Assembly: GCA_947595925.1 (NCBI GenBank)
Contig: CANQEV010000017.1
Coordinates: 1 to 54,538, forward strand
Length of the DNA stretch: 54,538 nucleotides
Reading direction: 5' to 3'
From: an uncultured Acetatifactor sp.
GTDB lineage: Bacteria > Bacillota > Clostridia > Lachnospirales > Lachnospiraceae
Both the position numbers and the translations under genes were made by a program. Positions within the stretch are counted from its first letter, which is position 1. Every line of letters begins with the position of its first letter. The notes under the pieces were generated by a model. The model was not told where the DNA came from and made no database searches. It saw nothing but the letters and a program-made list of their open reading frames with translations. Positions 8,488 to 17,482 of the stretch are shown here, piece after piece.

Positions 8488-9816
8488 ATGAAAAAAAACA
8501 GGACAATCGACAACAGAAAACTGCTTCCATGCATAGACTGGCTTTTTTTCCTGATGCTTCTTACAGTCATTTCCGCAATCACCCTGACCCTGTTTTACCG
8601 GCAGGCTCTGGCATCCCTGTCAAATCCTGGCACAGAAGAATATTCCTCTGATATGAAGGCTTACATCCTGGAAATGCAAGGGCTGGACAGCGGCTACGAT
8701 TTTCCCTATCCCGTTTTCTTCAAACTCTCCGCCCTTTTTTACCTGTTTACCAGCCCGGAGCTTGCCGTAGCGTTAGCCGCCATGCTTTTGAACACTCTGG
8801 CCATCCTCCTCGTCAAATACTACTTGAACCGGCTGCTCCTGCCAATTGTGAGAAATCACAGGGATGGCAGCATTCCGGAACTCCTGTCGGGCATCTTGAT
8901 CAGTCTATCCGGCAGCGCCTTGTTTTTTATCTCCATGTTGTTTCCCCCCAAGGGAATCTATCTGCCGGGAATCCGTTTTCGATATATAGGCGTATTCTCT
9001 GCAAACCCCTATCATAACGCGACTTTTCTGGCGGCGAGACCCTTTGCCGTTCTGACCTTCTTCAGTTTCGTGAACCTCCTCACGATCTACGAGTCGGGGG
9101 TAAAGACGAAGCGCAATCCCGATGGAGCTCCCCTTGGGAACTATGTGCCGTTCTCCATCTTTCTACTGATCGCCACCATGACCAAGCCCAGTTTTACCAT
9201 CGTGCTGGTGGGCTCCGCCGGCCTGATCATGCTTTACCGGCTGTTTCGGAACAGATGGAAAACCTTTTTGCCCTCCCTCCAGCTTGGCCTGTGCTTCCTC
9301 CCCACCTTTGTGGATCTCCTATACCAATACCGGGGCGTATTCGTGCCCGCTGACGGGGAAGAAAGAGGGATCGGCTTCTGTCTCGGAGAGGTATGGAAAC
9401 TGTACTGTGACAATATTCCCCTTGCCATAGGCATTGCCATAGGTTTTCCGCTGCTGACACTGGTCTTCCATTTCCGGGAACTGAAACGGGACACGCTTTA
9501 CCGTTTTTCCTGGCAGCTGTACCTTATGAGTTTAGCAATGGCCTTCCTCCTCTTTGAAAAGGGCTTTCGCAAGGTGGATTTTAATTTTTCCTGGGGCTAC
9601 ATGTACGGAATCTTTTTCTGTCATCTCGGATCCCTGATCGTCCTGCTGCGCACCACCCTGGGAATGCTGGGCCCCGCAAAACCAACCGTCAATACCGGAG
9701 GCAGAAAATTCCTGCCTTTTCTGGCGCTGGCAGCTCAGTGGCTCGCTTATCTATGGCATGTAGCGTGCGGCATCTCCTATTTTTGCGATATCTTCCAGGG
9801 CGGGACCTACTATTAA
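8488..9816 (+). CDS. Polytopic membrane protein of unknown function (GT-C/polymerase-like topology)
   Basis: From the ATG at 8488 (GGGGACGG upstream) the product is 442 aa; an in-frame ATG at 8419 is possible but has a poorer leader. About ten hydrophobic segments are visible, with a large outside loop after the first one containing Asp/Glu and aromatic residues (EEYSSDMKAYILEMQGLDSGYDFPYP). The acidic loop after the first helix and the overall layout recall membrane glycosyltransferases of the GT-C class, but I see no decisive motif. It is followed by a HAD phosphatase in the same direction. Transcribed opposite to ribU, sharing the region upstream of the riboswitch. Confidence 0.75.
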   Translation: MKKNRTIDNRKLLPCIDWLFFLMLLTVISAITLTLFYRQALASLSNPGTEEYSSDMKAYILEMQGLDSGYDFPYPVFFKLSALFYLFTSPELAVALAAMLLNTLAILLVKYYLNRLLLPIVRNHRDGSIPELLSGILISLSGSALFFISMLFPPKGIYLPGIRFRYIGVFSANPYHNATFLAARPFAVLTFFSFVNLLTIYESGVKTKRNPDGAPLGNYVPFSIFLLIATMTKPSFTIVLVGSAGLIMLYRLFRNRWKTFLPSLQLGLCFLPTFVDLLYQYRGVFVPADGEERGIGFCLGEVWKLYCDNIPLAIGIAIGFPLLTLVFHFRELKRDTLYRFSWQLYLMSLAMAFLLFEKGFRKVDFNFSWGYMYGIFFCHLGSLIVLLRTTLGMLGPAKPTVNTGGRKFLPFLALAAQWLAYLWHVACGISYFCDIFQGGTYY

Positions 9817-9926
9817 GAAGCTGGAAAGAAGGATCCCGGGATCGCGCTTTCCTCACAATCTGAAAACATTGCTTTCCTTCCCTGACCAAGAACCAAATGC
9901 CCTTATTTTATCGAAAGGATACTCAA

Positions 9927-10751
9927 ATGCCATCAAGGAACTTTGATCGCCTCAAACAGAAAAAACTCTTTCTCTTCGACATCGACGGCACGATCGCCGT
10001 CGGGGATACTCTCTACCCCGGGAGCGCCGATCTGCTTTCGTACATTGACAGGATCGGAGGGAGCTCTTATTTTATCACCAACAACTCCACAAAAAGCGGA
10101 GTGGATTACGTCGAGAAGTTCCACAGAGCCTATCACCTGGATACCACGGAAGGCCAGTTCGTCACATCCGGTTATATGACCCTGCGGTTTCTGCTGGAAA
10201 ATTATTCCGGCAAGGTTATCTATGTCATGGGAACCTCCTCTTTCATCGAGGACCTTCGCCGCAGCGGGCTCTTCATTACGGAAACATGCCGGCCGGACAT
10301 CGCCTGCGTCGTGGTCGCCTACGACAGTGAGCTCACCTATGACAAACTGTGCGAAACCAGCAGGGTTCTTTTTACCACGGACGCCCCCTTTTATGCCACC
10401 AATCCGGACCTGCGCTGCCCCGTGGACTTCGGCTTCATCCCTGACTGCGGCGCCATATGCGGCCTGTTGACTGTCACCACGGGAAAACATCCCGTTTATC
10501 TGGGAAAACCCAGCGAAAAGGTAGTGGAGCTCTGCCTTTCCCGGTCCGGTTTTTCCCGGGAGGAGACCCTGGTTGTGGGGGACCGCCTCTACACGGATAT
10601 CGCCTGCGGCATCAACGGCGGCGTGGAAACCTGCGTCCTCTTTACCGGCGAAGCGCAGAAAAAGGACCTGCAGGATACGCCCTACAGGCCCGATTACGCC
10701 TTTGAAAATGTGATGGAACTCTATCTCGCCTGTGCAGGCTCAAACGCTTGA
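9927..10751 (+). CDS. HAD-superfamily (class IIA, NagD-like) phosphatase
   Basis: The start at 9927 is preceded by GAAAGGA at good spacing; an in-frame ATG at 9897 lacks this. The 274-aa product has HAD motif I DIDGTI (DxDGT near residue 14), motif II in FITNNSTKS, motif III lysine in YLGKPSEKV and motif IV VGDRLYTDI. The cap domain between motifs II and III fits class IIA (NagD, p-nitrophenyl phosphatase). Substrate is not predictable. It ends 7 bases before the stop of the convergent degV gene. Confidence 0.9.
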   Translation: MPSRNFDRLKQKKLFLFDIDGTIAVGDTLYPGSADLLSYIDRIGGSSYFITNNSTKSGVDYVEKFHRAYHLDTTEGQFVTSGYMTLRFLLENYSGKVIYVMGTSSFIEDLRRSGLFITETCRPDIACVVVAYDSELTYDKLCETSRVLFTTDAPFYATNPDLRCPVDFGFIPDCGAICGLLTVTTGKHPVYLGKPSEKVVELCLSRSGFSREETLVVGDRLYTDIACGINGGVETCVLFTGEAQKKDLQDTPYRPDYAFENVMELYLACAGSNA

Positions 10752-10757
10752 TCCGGT

Positions 10758-11660
10758 TTACAGCGCCTTCTCAACCACGCCAAATCCCAGGGGATAAGGT
10801 CCGGTGTGCACGCTGATGGTCGCGCCGATCTGAAAGAGCGGGATCTCCGCTTTCAGATCAAGCCCTGCCGCTTTCAGCGCCTCCTCGGCGCGGTCGCGAA
10901 ATTCCTCCGCCTCTTTCTTATCATATCCAAATCCAATGCAGACGCTGAACCGGTCCGCGCTCTTTTCCTGCTCCTTCAAATACCCGACCAAAAGCTCAAT
11001 GGCCTTGCCTGTGGTCCCCTTCCGGCTCCTTCCGATACCGGAGGGAAAAATCTCTCCCTGCTTCAGAGTGATCACGGGCCTGATACCCAGAAGGCTTCCC
11101 GCAACGCTGGCAACCTTGCCGATCCGCCCGCCATGCTTCAGGTATTCCATGTCTCCGACCGTGAAGAAAATCCTTCCCGTGTCCCGCATCTCCTCCAGTC
11201 TTTGAACGGCCGCCTCATAACCCGTTCCGGCGTCCCGGAGTTTCACTGCCTCCAGGACAAAGATCCCCTGCAGAACCGTATTGATTCTGGAATCCATCAC
11301 ATGGATCTTCGCCTCCGGATACTCCTCCAGGATAATCTCCCTGGCATTCACCGCAGACTGCATGGAACCGCTGAATTTTGTGGTGATGCAGATGCAGATT
11401 ACCGGCTTTCCCTCCTTTGCAAAGGGCGTAAACACATCGACGTAATCCTGCACCGACGGCATGGAGGACTTTGGAAATACCTTGGGGTTATCCACCATCT
11501 TCTGATAAAAATCCCGGATCCCTATCTCCACGTTTTCCTTCTCATAGTGCTCGTCGTCAAACGAAACATAGAAGGGGACCACTGTGACATTCTTTTCCTC
11601 CGCCATCTCAACCGGGAGATCGCAGGAACCGTCTGAAATAATGTGAAACGCTTCGCTCAT
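10758..11660 (-). CDS. DegV family fatty-acid-binding protein
   Basis: The 300-aa product starts at the ATG 11660, preceded by AGAAAGG; the frame extends further upstream to 11741 but through the promoter. It has the DegV N-terminal block IISDGSCDLP, the MPSVQDYVDVF segment (serine region contacting the lipid carboxylate), the TTKFSGSMQSA block and FFTVGDMEYLKHGGRIGK. DegV/FakB proteins bind a fatty acid and present it to the FakA kinase; no kinase gene is nearby. Which acyl chain it binds cannot be read from the sequence. Confidence 0.92.
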   Translation of the reverse strand: MSEAFHIISDGSCDLPVEMAEEKNVTVVPFYVSFDDEHYEKENVEIGIRDFYQKMVDNPKVFPKSSMPSVQDYVDVFTPFAKEGKPVICICITTKFSGSMQSAVNAREIILEEYPEAKIHVMDSRINTVLQGIFVLEAVKLRDAGTGYEAAVQRLEEMRDTGRIFFTVGDMEYLKHGGRIGKVASVAGSLLGIRPVITLKQGEIFPSGIGRSRKGTTGKAIELLVGYLKEQEKSADRFSVCIGFGYDKKEAEEFRDRAEEALKAAGLDLKAEIPLFQIGATISVHTGPYPLGFGVVEKAL

Positions 11661-11712
11661 ATGATAAACCTTTCTTTCGCTGAATTTGTAATGCTGACTC
11701 TCAAACACTCTT

Positions 11713-11741
11713 AGCATAACACAACAGGAATAAAAATACAA
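11713..11741 (-). promoter_or_regulatory. Sigma-A-type promoter of degV
   Basis: Minus strand TTGTAT, 17-base spacer, TATGCT with TGT giving an extended -10. It lies 50 bases upstream of the chosen degV start. Confidence 0.6.
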
Positions 11742-11828
11742 TATCTAATCGCATGAATATTGTCTAAAAAAGTAATCAAAATTATTGCATGTAGTTTTTG
11801 AAACCACATTCCGCAGACCATAAAAAAA

Positions 11829-11902
11829 TGGAAGCAAGGAGGCTCGAACTCCTGACCTTTCGCGTGTGAGGCGAACGCTCATCCCGGCTGAGCTATGCTT
11901 CC
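11829..11902 (-). tRNA. tRNA-Val (anticodon CAC)
   Basis: Minus strand acceptor GGAAGCA pairs with TGCTTCC; D-arm AGCTCAGCCGGGATGAGC, anticodon stem TTCGC/GCGAA around loop CTCACAC (anticodon CAC, valine GUG codons), and T-arm with GTTCGAG are all present. CCA is not encoded, and a T run follows at once. It is the only gene in the 11661-12025 interval besides the degV promoter. Confidence 0.95.
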
Positions 11903-12025
11903 ATGTGTCTTATTATAACACTTAACCGTGAAATTGCAAGCTATTTTTCCCTTTCCCGGAAGTTCTTTCCCGGAAGTTCCGGCGGACGCTTGCCAGCATA
12001 CCATTCTATCTGACAGCGTACGATC

Positions 12026-13054
12026 TTACCCCAGGACTTCCCGATAGAGCCGGAGCGTATTTTCAGAAAATATTTTGTCCAGCTGCCTTTCTGTAAAACC
12101 GCCCCTGCGCAGCGCCTCCCAAAGTCCATCCAGGCTTTCCGCTCCCGGAAGGTTCCTGTTAACCGGAATACCGTCAAAATCACTCCCCAATCCCAGGCAT
12201 TCCATTCCCCCGATATCCGTAATCCTCCTGGCGTGATCCGCAAGTCTCTCCAGCAGATCCTCCCCTTTCTCACCGATAAATTTTTCGCAAAAATTCAGAC
12301 CGATCACGCCGCCCCGCTCCCCCACAGCCCGTATCATTTCATCCGTGAGGTTTCGTCTATGCCCGCAAAGGGCTCTGGAATTGGAATGACTTGCTGCAAA
12401 GGGCTTTTTCGTCAGTTTCAGCACCTCCCAGAACCCCTCATCCGACAGATGGGACACATCCGGAATGATTCCCAGGCTTTCCATCTCCTCCACAAACGCC
12501 CTGCCCTTCTCCGTCAACCCCATAGGGCCGGAACAGATTGTTCCCTCAGGCGGCGCCGCCGGACTTCCCAGGTCATTTGGGTAGTTCCAGGTCAGGGTCA
12601 TCATGCGGACGCCCAGGTCGTACAGTTCCCGGAGCCTGCTCAGGCTCCCCTGACAGACGCCCCCTTCTTCCACTGTCAGCATGGCGCACAGGAAACCTTC
12701 CTCACGATTTTTCCGGATATCCTCCCAGCAGCGCACCTGACGGACCAGGTCCCCGTTTTGCTCCATCTCCACACGAAAACGCTCTGCCAGACGCATGGCC
12801 CATTCCCAGGGATCCGCGTGCTCTTTCACGTCCACGTAAATTGCGAAATTCTGCAGAAGGTACCCGCTCTCCCTCATGCGAAGGAGGTCCAGCTGCCCCC
12901 CATTCCGTCTAAGCGTTCCCTCCCGGCACGTCTCCAGAAAAGAGAGCGTGTCACAGTGCATATCCACGATATTCCGTCTTTGGGCTTGGTCCTTCTTCTC
13001 TTCCATCGTACCCGCCATATCCTGCCGCGCTTTTGCCGCCGCGCCGTCCTTCAA
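12026..13054 (-). CDS. Membrane dipeptidase family (M19) zinc peptidase
   Basis: M19 enzymes cleave dipeptides, including ones with D-residues, at a two-zinc site. In the 342-aa product the HxD motif is MHCDT (H33, D35); the bridging glutamate is in LTVEEGG near residue 127; two histidines appear in PDVSHLSD and AASHSNSRAL; and GLGSDFDG supplies the C-terminal aspartate. The best start is TTG at 13054, preceded by AAGGA overlapping the stop of the SGNH gene, which implies translational coupling; an ATG at 13018 is the alternative. No signal peptide, so probably cytosolic. Third gene of the MBOAT-SGNH-dipeptidase run. Confidence 0.92.
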   Translation of the reverse strand: MKDGAAAKARQDMAGTMEEKKDQAQRRNIVDMHCDTLSFLETCREGTLRRNGGQLDLLRMRESGYLLQNFAIYVDVKEHADPWEWAMRLAERFRVEMEQNGDLVRQVRCWEDIRKNREEGFLCAMLTVEEGGVCQGSLSRLRELYDLGVRMMTLTWNYPNDLGSPAAPPEGTICSGPMGLTEKGRAFVEEMESLGIIPDVSHLSDEGFWEVLKLTKKPFAASHSNSRALCGHRRNLTDEMIRAVGERGGVIGLNFCEKFIGEKGEDLLERLADHARRITDIGGMECLGLGSDFDGIPVNRNLPGAESLDGLWEALRRGGFTERQLDKIFSENTLRLYREVLG

Positions 13055-13063
13055 ACCGCTTCC

Positions 13064-14041
13064 TTACATTTCTATGGCGTGGGACATCAGATAATCCTTC
13101 CACAGATAAATATATTTTGCCGTTATGTGCACGCCGTCTCCGCTATACTCCGGGTTCAAGCAGCCCGACTCATCGCAAACCGCCTCGTTTACGTCCAAAT
13201 AAAAAATTGTCTGCCCGTCCGCAATCGTCTGTATCGCCTCATTTCTGGCGATCACGCCCTCATTGTTGATATAGTCCCCCTGCTCAGAACGCTCCCGGGT
13301 CACCTTCAGGATGCTCTGGATATAGATGATCGCGTCCGGCTGCAGTTCCCGAATGCGCTCCACAACCTCTCTGTAAGCCTGCTCAAATTTCTCTGCATCC
13401 CCGGTGCCCAGCTCATTGATCCCCACCATGAGGTAAATCTTCTGAAACTGCTTCTGTTCCAGCGCTTCCTCCACGGTAATCTTCTTTCTCTGGCCCTCCT
13501 GCTCCACGATCTCAGCCGTGAGCAGCTGAAAGATCGTAAGGCCCTTGGAGGCATAGAAGGTCGGACCTGTCTCAAACCTGCCGTAGTCCCTGAGTCCCAC
13601 CGTTCTGGAATCGCCGATAAAAAGCGCGTCCTGAAAATAGGTTTCATCCACCGTTTGGAACGTCTTTTGTTCCATTTCCGGAAGCCCTGACTCTCCGACA
13701 TTCTCAAAAGGTTCCTGAACATCCTCGGGCGGCGTATCCACAGGATCTGCTTCCTCCGGCATGACAGGATCCGTCCCGCTTCCATCTCCCTGCGCCGATC
13801 CCTCAGGACTGCCCTCCCCTGCGGCATTCGGCGTTTCTCCCGGCTGATACGCGGGCTCCCATCCAAACAACTCTGCAATCTCCCGGGCCGGCTCAGCGTA
13901 CAGCTGCCAGGTCTGTGACAGACTGATATAGGAGGCTCCCGTCGCAAGAAAAATCAGAAGGAATTGATATTTCAACAGTCTGTGCAATACTTTTCCGCCC
14001 ATGTCACTCACACCCTTTTCTCTCTGGAAACCAGCTCTCAT
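13064..14041 (-). CDS. Membrane-anchored SGNH/GDSL hydrolase, partner of the MBOAT acyltransferase
   Basis: The 325-aa product has a single N-terminal membrane segment (about 24-45), a Pro/Glu/Asp-rich linker (about 70-115) and an extracellular SGNH domain. Block I is FIGDSRTVGL with the nucleophile serine near residue 143, the Asn block is MVGINELG, and the catalytic Asp/His pair appears as GDGVHI near the C-terminus. It follows the MBOAT gene by 18 bases. In known systems such a pair moves an acyl group across the membrane (MBOAT) and onto a glycan outside (SGNH), so an O-acetyltransferase role rather than esterase is likely by context. A start at 14002 (MGGKVLH) is also reasonable. Confidence 0.88.
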   Translation of the reverse strand: MRAGFQREKGVSDMGGKVLHRLLKYQFLLIFLATGASYISLSQTWQLYAEPAREIAELFGWEPAYQPGETPNAAGEGSPEGSAQGDGSGTDPVMPEEADPVDTPPEDVQEPFENVGESGLPEMEQKTFQTVDETYFQDALFIGDSRTVGLRDYGRFETGPTFYASKGLTIFQLLTAEIVEQEGQRKKITVEEALEQKQFQKIYLMVGINELGTGDAEKFEQAYREVVERIRELQPDAIIYIQSILKVTRERSEQGDYINNEGVIARNEAIQTIADGQTIFYLDVNEAVCDESGCLNPEYSGDGVHITAKYIYLWKDYLMSHAIEM

Positions 14042-14059
14042 TTTCCTGATTCGCCCGCA

Positions 14060-15436
14060 TCAAAAATTGATATACATGAATGGATTGTCCCCCTTCGTGA
14101 GGATCAGCCAGGTACAGTACCAGAAAACCGCCGCCAGGAGCAGATTCATCCAGAGTTTGTTCTTCCACCTTTTGACGGCCCATTCCACCACGCCCAGGCT
14201 GCAGGGCAGGCCCGCCGCCAGGTAAACCCAGTATTGCCGGAGCGACAAATACCAGTCCTGGGGATTGGCATTGACCGCTTCCCCTATGCCGAACATCCTG
14301 CAGAGATAAATCTGCAGCTGCGGCAGATCCGTGATGGCAAAGCACATCCAGGAGATCGGTATCACAAACCAGAGATAGAGATGGGACAGCACCCCGGGCT
14401 TATGTCTCGGAAACAGCCGCGAAAATCCTCTCTCCAGTATCACACACGCTCCAAGCAGCATTCCCCAGATCAGATAATTCAGACTGGTTCCATGCCAGAA
14501 ACCGGTGAGAAGCCACACCGCCAGCAGATTGACCGCCGTGCGGAACGCCCCCCGCCTGCTTCCTCCAAGGGGGATGTAGATATATTTGCGGAACCACGTT
14601 CCCAGCGTGATATGCCATCTCCGGTAAAATTCCCGCACCGACCCGGAAAGATAAGGGAGACGAAAATTCTCCGGCAGATGAAACCCGACCATTCTTCCCA
14701 GTCCCAGCGCCATCAGGGAATATCCATGAAAATCAAAATAAAGTTTGAAAGAGTATGCCAGCGCTCCGATCCATGCCAATCTCCAGGTGATGCTCTCATA
14801 TCCCGTCACCCTGAGGTCATTCCACAGGTAGCCCAGGCGGTCCGCCAGCAGGACCTTCATGGCCAGTCCAACCGCCAGCATCTTCAGACCGGACTGGAAA
14901 CCTTCCGCAGTCACCCTCCGGCTCTCCAGCTCTTTCCGCATGTCGCCATAGGCCACGATCGGTCCGGAAGACACCTTGGGAAACATCAGCAGATAGACCA
15001 GGAACCGGGAAAGGTTCCTCTCGCAGGGAATCTCCCCCCGATAGACGTCCGCCAGGTAGGATATGGCCTGGAAGGTATAGAAACTAAGTCCCAGCGGCAT
15101 CTCTCCGCCCTTCCATTTAAAGTAACAGAGAAGCGCCGCATTTCCCGCCACCGCAAAGACAAACAGCCGTCGATTCTTTTTTCTTCCGTTATTTCCCCTT
15201 ATTTCCTTATCTTTTTTGTTTCGTCTTCTCTCCGCCGGTTCCAGCTTCAGCCCCAGATAAAAATTCAGGCACGACACAACCAGTATCACAAACAGATAGA
15301 TCGGTTTCCCCTGCGCGTAAAAAAACAAACTTCCCGCCAGGAGCGTAACATTTTTGTATTCTTTTGGAGTCAGTCCGTAGGCTAAAAAAAATACAGGAAG
15401 GAAATAGTAAATAAATTTCATGCTTCCGAAAAACAT
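14060..15436 (-). CDS. MBOAT family O-acyltransferase (AlgI/DltB-like)
   Basis: The 458-aa product has roughly ten membrane segments. The MBOAT hallmark EFYRRWHITLGTWFRKYIYI is present, and the catalytic histidine lies in LLTGFWHGTSLNYLIWG. The N-terminal LTPKEYKNVTLLAGSLFFYAQG block is typical of the AlgI branch. It is followed by a membrane-anchored SGNH hydrolase, as in alginate or peptidoglycan O-acetylation loci. No polymer synthase is nearby, so the acceptor glycan is unknown. A promoter at 15463-15491 gives a short leader to the start at 15436; GAGGG precedes it at a long spacing, so the ATG at 15421 is an alternative. Confidence 0.93.
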   Translation of the reverse strand: MFFGSMKFIYYFLPVFFLAYGLTPKEYKNVTLLAGSLFFYAQGKPIYLFVILVVSCLNFYLGLKLEPAERRRNKKDKEIRGNNGRKKNRRLFVFAVAGNAALLCYFKWKGGEMPLGLSFYTFQAISYLADVYRGEIPCERNLSRFLVYLLMFPKVSSGPIVAYGDMRKELESRRVTAEGFQSGLKMLAVGLAMKVLLADRLGYLWNDLRVTGYESITWRLAWIGALAYSFKLYFDFHGYSLMALGLGRMVGFHLPENFRLPYLSGSVREFYRRWHITLGTWFRKYIYIPLGGSRRGAFRTAVNLLAVWLLTGFWHGTSLNYLIWGMLLGACVILERGFSRLFPRHKPGVLSHLYLWFVIPISWMCFAITDLPQLQIYLCRMFGIGEAVNANPQDWYLSLRQYWVYLAAGLPCSLGVVEWAVKRWKNKLWMNLLLAAVFWYCTWLILTKGDNPFMYINF

Positions 15437-15462
15437 TTTGAATCACATCCCTCAGCATTTCT

Positions 15463-15491
15463 ATCCTAGCAAGATTCGAGGCGAAATTCAA
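15463..15491 (-). promoter_or_regulatory. Promoter of the MBOAT-SGNH-dipeptidase operon
   Basis: Minus strand TTGAAT, 17-base spacer, TAGGAT with a TGC extended -10, ending 27 bases before the MBOAT start. Confidence 0.55.
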
Positions 15492-15553
15492 CAAACTAAA
15501 TCTTAATAATGTCTGACAAAAATTCACATACTCGGAAACATTTTGTAATGATT

Positions 15554-16240
15554 TCAATATCTCTGTAACGAATCCTCCTCCGGCGGTACGATTTCCCGAT
15601 ATACGGATATTCTCTCCCGAAACTGACCGTAAAAATCATCCCTTCTGTAGTTTTTCATATAAAAAGTCTTCAGCAGAAATAAATTCAGATTTTTGGAAAA
15701 CTCGTCCTCCTGGTTTTCCTCCTGCAGCTTGCGGGCCTGTGTCAAAAGGCAGTGCCACTCCCAGACAAAGGCCTCATAGCGGGGCAGATCCGGGGTATCC
15801 AGCCATTTCCCGATCTGGATCTTTGCCCTGGAATGATTGCATTCCCCTGTCTGCAAAATATACCAGAATTCCTGTTCCCCGTAATATCTCCCCAGGGGAA
15901 ACAGCCTGCAGATCCCCGGGCGGAAATCATGCACGGCGCATCTGCCGTTCTCGTCCAGAAAACTGCACTTCTCCTCCGCCCCCGTCATTTTCAAATTGGG
16001 CAGCACCAGCCCGTCCACCACGTTCCATTCGACGCTCCCCTCGGACAGCATGCTCTGCAAGTCCCGGCCAAGACCTGTGGTCAGCCGGAAGACGTCCAGC
16101 GGATCCAGGACGATGGATTCCCCCATCCCCCTGCAGCACTGGGAACAGCCTTTGCAGCCGAGGCAGTCCGCCCTGGCCAGGTCCTTCGCCTTATAGAGTT
16201 TTCCGTCGGAGATCTCCTCCAGAGAGACATATCGCTTCAT
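15554..16240 (-). CDS. YkgJ family cysteine-cluster protein
   Basis: The 228-aa soluble product has the N-terminal cluster C26, C29, C32, C35, C36 (CLGCKGCSQCC) and a second set in CSFLDENGRCAVHDFRPGICR, the pattern of the YkgJ/UPF0153 family, thought to bind a zinc or iron-sulfur centre. The conserved RPxxCRLFPLG follows. The last 70 residues are helical and specific to this protein. Function of the family is unclear. It stands alone between the MBOAT operon and the butyrate operon. Confidence 0.88.
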   Translation of the reverse strand: MKRYVSLEEISDGKLYKAKDLARADCLGCKGCSQCCRGMGESIVLDPLDVFRLTTGLGRDLQSMLSEGSVEWNVVDGLVLPNLKMTGAEEKCSFLDENGRCAVHDFRPGICRLFPLGRYYGEQEFWYILQTGECNHSRAKIQIGKWLDTPDLPRYEAFVWEWHCLLTQARKLQEENQEDEFSKNLNLFLLKTFYMKNYRRDDFYGQFRERISVYREIVPPEEDSLQRY

Positions 16241-16294
16241 TTTTTCACTTTCCTTCTGAATAGATTTTGGGCCGCCTCCTTACGACAAAGAACC

Positions 16295-16319
16295 CCGCAC
16301 TGCCGTACAGACAATGCGG
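16295..16319 (-). terminator. Possible terminator of the butyrate operon
   Basis: CCGCATTG pairs with CAGTGCGG on the minus strand, 108 bases past the etfA stop, followed by GGTTCTTTG, a weak T stretch. The weak tail makes this only a candidate. Confidence 0.4.
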
Positions 16320-16426
16320 AGCTCTTAGAATGGCATTTTCCCATCTGATTTACAGAACCGAACCTGCGGAAAATCCCGTACATCACAGGTTTTCCTGCAG
16401 GCAGGGCCGCCGAACCATGCGGCGAC

Positions 16427-17470
16427 TTACTTTGCAGCCAGCTCTGCCTTCAGCTTCTCGGTAAGTGCAGGAAGGATCTTATTCAGATCTCCTACGATGC
16501 CGTAATCAGCCACGTCAAAGATCGGAGCGCTCTCGTCCTTGTTGATGGCGATGATGATGTCGGACTCTTCCATACCTGCAAGGTGCTGGATCGCGCCGGA
16601 GATACCGATGGCAAAGTACACATTGGGGCGGACGGTCTTACCGGTCTGGCCCACCTGCAGATCCTTGGGCTTCCAGCCCGCGTCCACGACTGCACGGGAG
16701 CAGCTTACGGTAGCGCCCAGAACCTCTGCCAGGTTATCCAGCAGCTTGAAGTTCTCTGCGCTGCCGACTCCGCGTCCGCCGGAAACCAGGATCTTTGCGT
16801 CCATGATATCCACGGTGTCGGATACGGCCTTCACAACCTTCAGGATCTCAACGTACTTGTTGTCCGGGGTAAATCCGGGATTGAACTCTTCCACATTTGC
16901 CTTCGCGCCGGCAACTCTCTCCCTCTTCTGCATAACGCCGGGGCGGACGGTCGCCATCTGAGGGCGGAAGTCCGGGCAGGCGATGGTAGCGATGGTGTTG
17001 CCGCCGAATGCGGGACGGGTCATCAAAAGCTGATTGTGCTTCTGCTCCTTGCCGGGAACGGGGGTGATGGGGAAGTCGCCGATCTCCAGCTGGGTGCAGT
17101 CCGCGGTCAGTCCGGTGTGGATCCTTGCGGAAACGCGGGGGCCGAGGTCACGGCCGATGGCGGTAGCGCCCACCAGGAAGATCTCGGGCTTATACTTGTT
17201 GATCACGGATGCCAGCGCGTGAGCGTAAGGCTCCGTCCTGTAATCCTTCAGTTCGGGATCGTCCACAACGATCACCTTGTCAGCGCCGTACTCTGCCAGC
17301 TCATCGGCAAGATTCTTTACGTCGCTTCCCACCAGTACAGCAGTCACCTGGGTGCCCAGAGCGTCCGCAAGATCTTTACCCTTGCCGATCAGCTCGAAGG
17401 CAATGCTGTTCAGAACATTGTCCACCTGCTGCGCGAAGACATATACTCCCTTATATTCCTCTAAACTCAT
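16427..17470 (-). CDS. etfA: Electron transfer flavoprotein alpha subunit
   Basis: EtfA binds the mobile FAD of the EtfAB heterodimer that works with butyryl-CoA dehydrogenase. The 347-aa product has the C-terminal FAD domain with GGRGVGSAENF near residue 232 and GQTGKTVRPNVYFAIGISGAIQHLAGM near 285, the family signature. The N-terminal half carries the Rossmann-like AIGRDLGPRVSARI. It follows etfB by 12 bases at the end of the operon. With Bcd in Clostridia this complex bifurcates electrons from NADH to crotonyl-CoA and ferredoxin; that mechanism is inferred from family and operon. Confidence 0.97.
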   Translation of the reverse strand: MSLEEYKGVYVFAQQVDNVLNSIAFELIGKGKDLADALGTQVTAVLVGSDVKNLADELAEYGADKVIVVDDPELKDYRTEPYAHALASVINKYKPEIFLVGATAIGRDLGPRVSARIHTGLTADCTQLEIGDFPITPVPGKEQKHNQLLMTRPAFGGNTIATIACPDFRPQMATVRPGVMQKRERVAGAKANVEEFNPGFTPDNKYVEILKVVKAVSDTVDIMDAKILVSGGRGVGSAENFKLLDNLAEVLGATVSCSRAVVDAGWKPKDLQVGQTGKTVRPNVYFAIGISGAIQHLAGMEESDIIIAINKDESAPIFDVADYGIVGDLNKILPALTEKLKAELAAK

Positions 17471-17482
17471 GATTTTATCCTC

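Noticed and set aside
12233..13690. 485-codon plus-strand frame opposite the dipeptidase and SGNH genes
   Set aside because: Antisense to two genes with intact catalytic motifs; no independent support.
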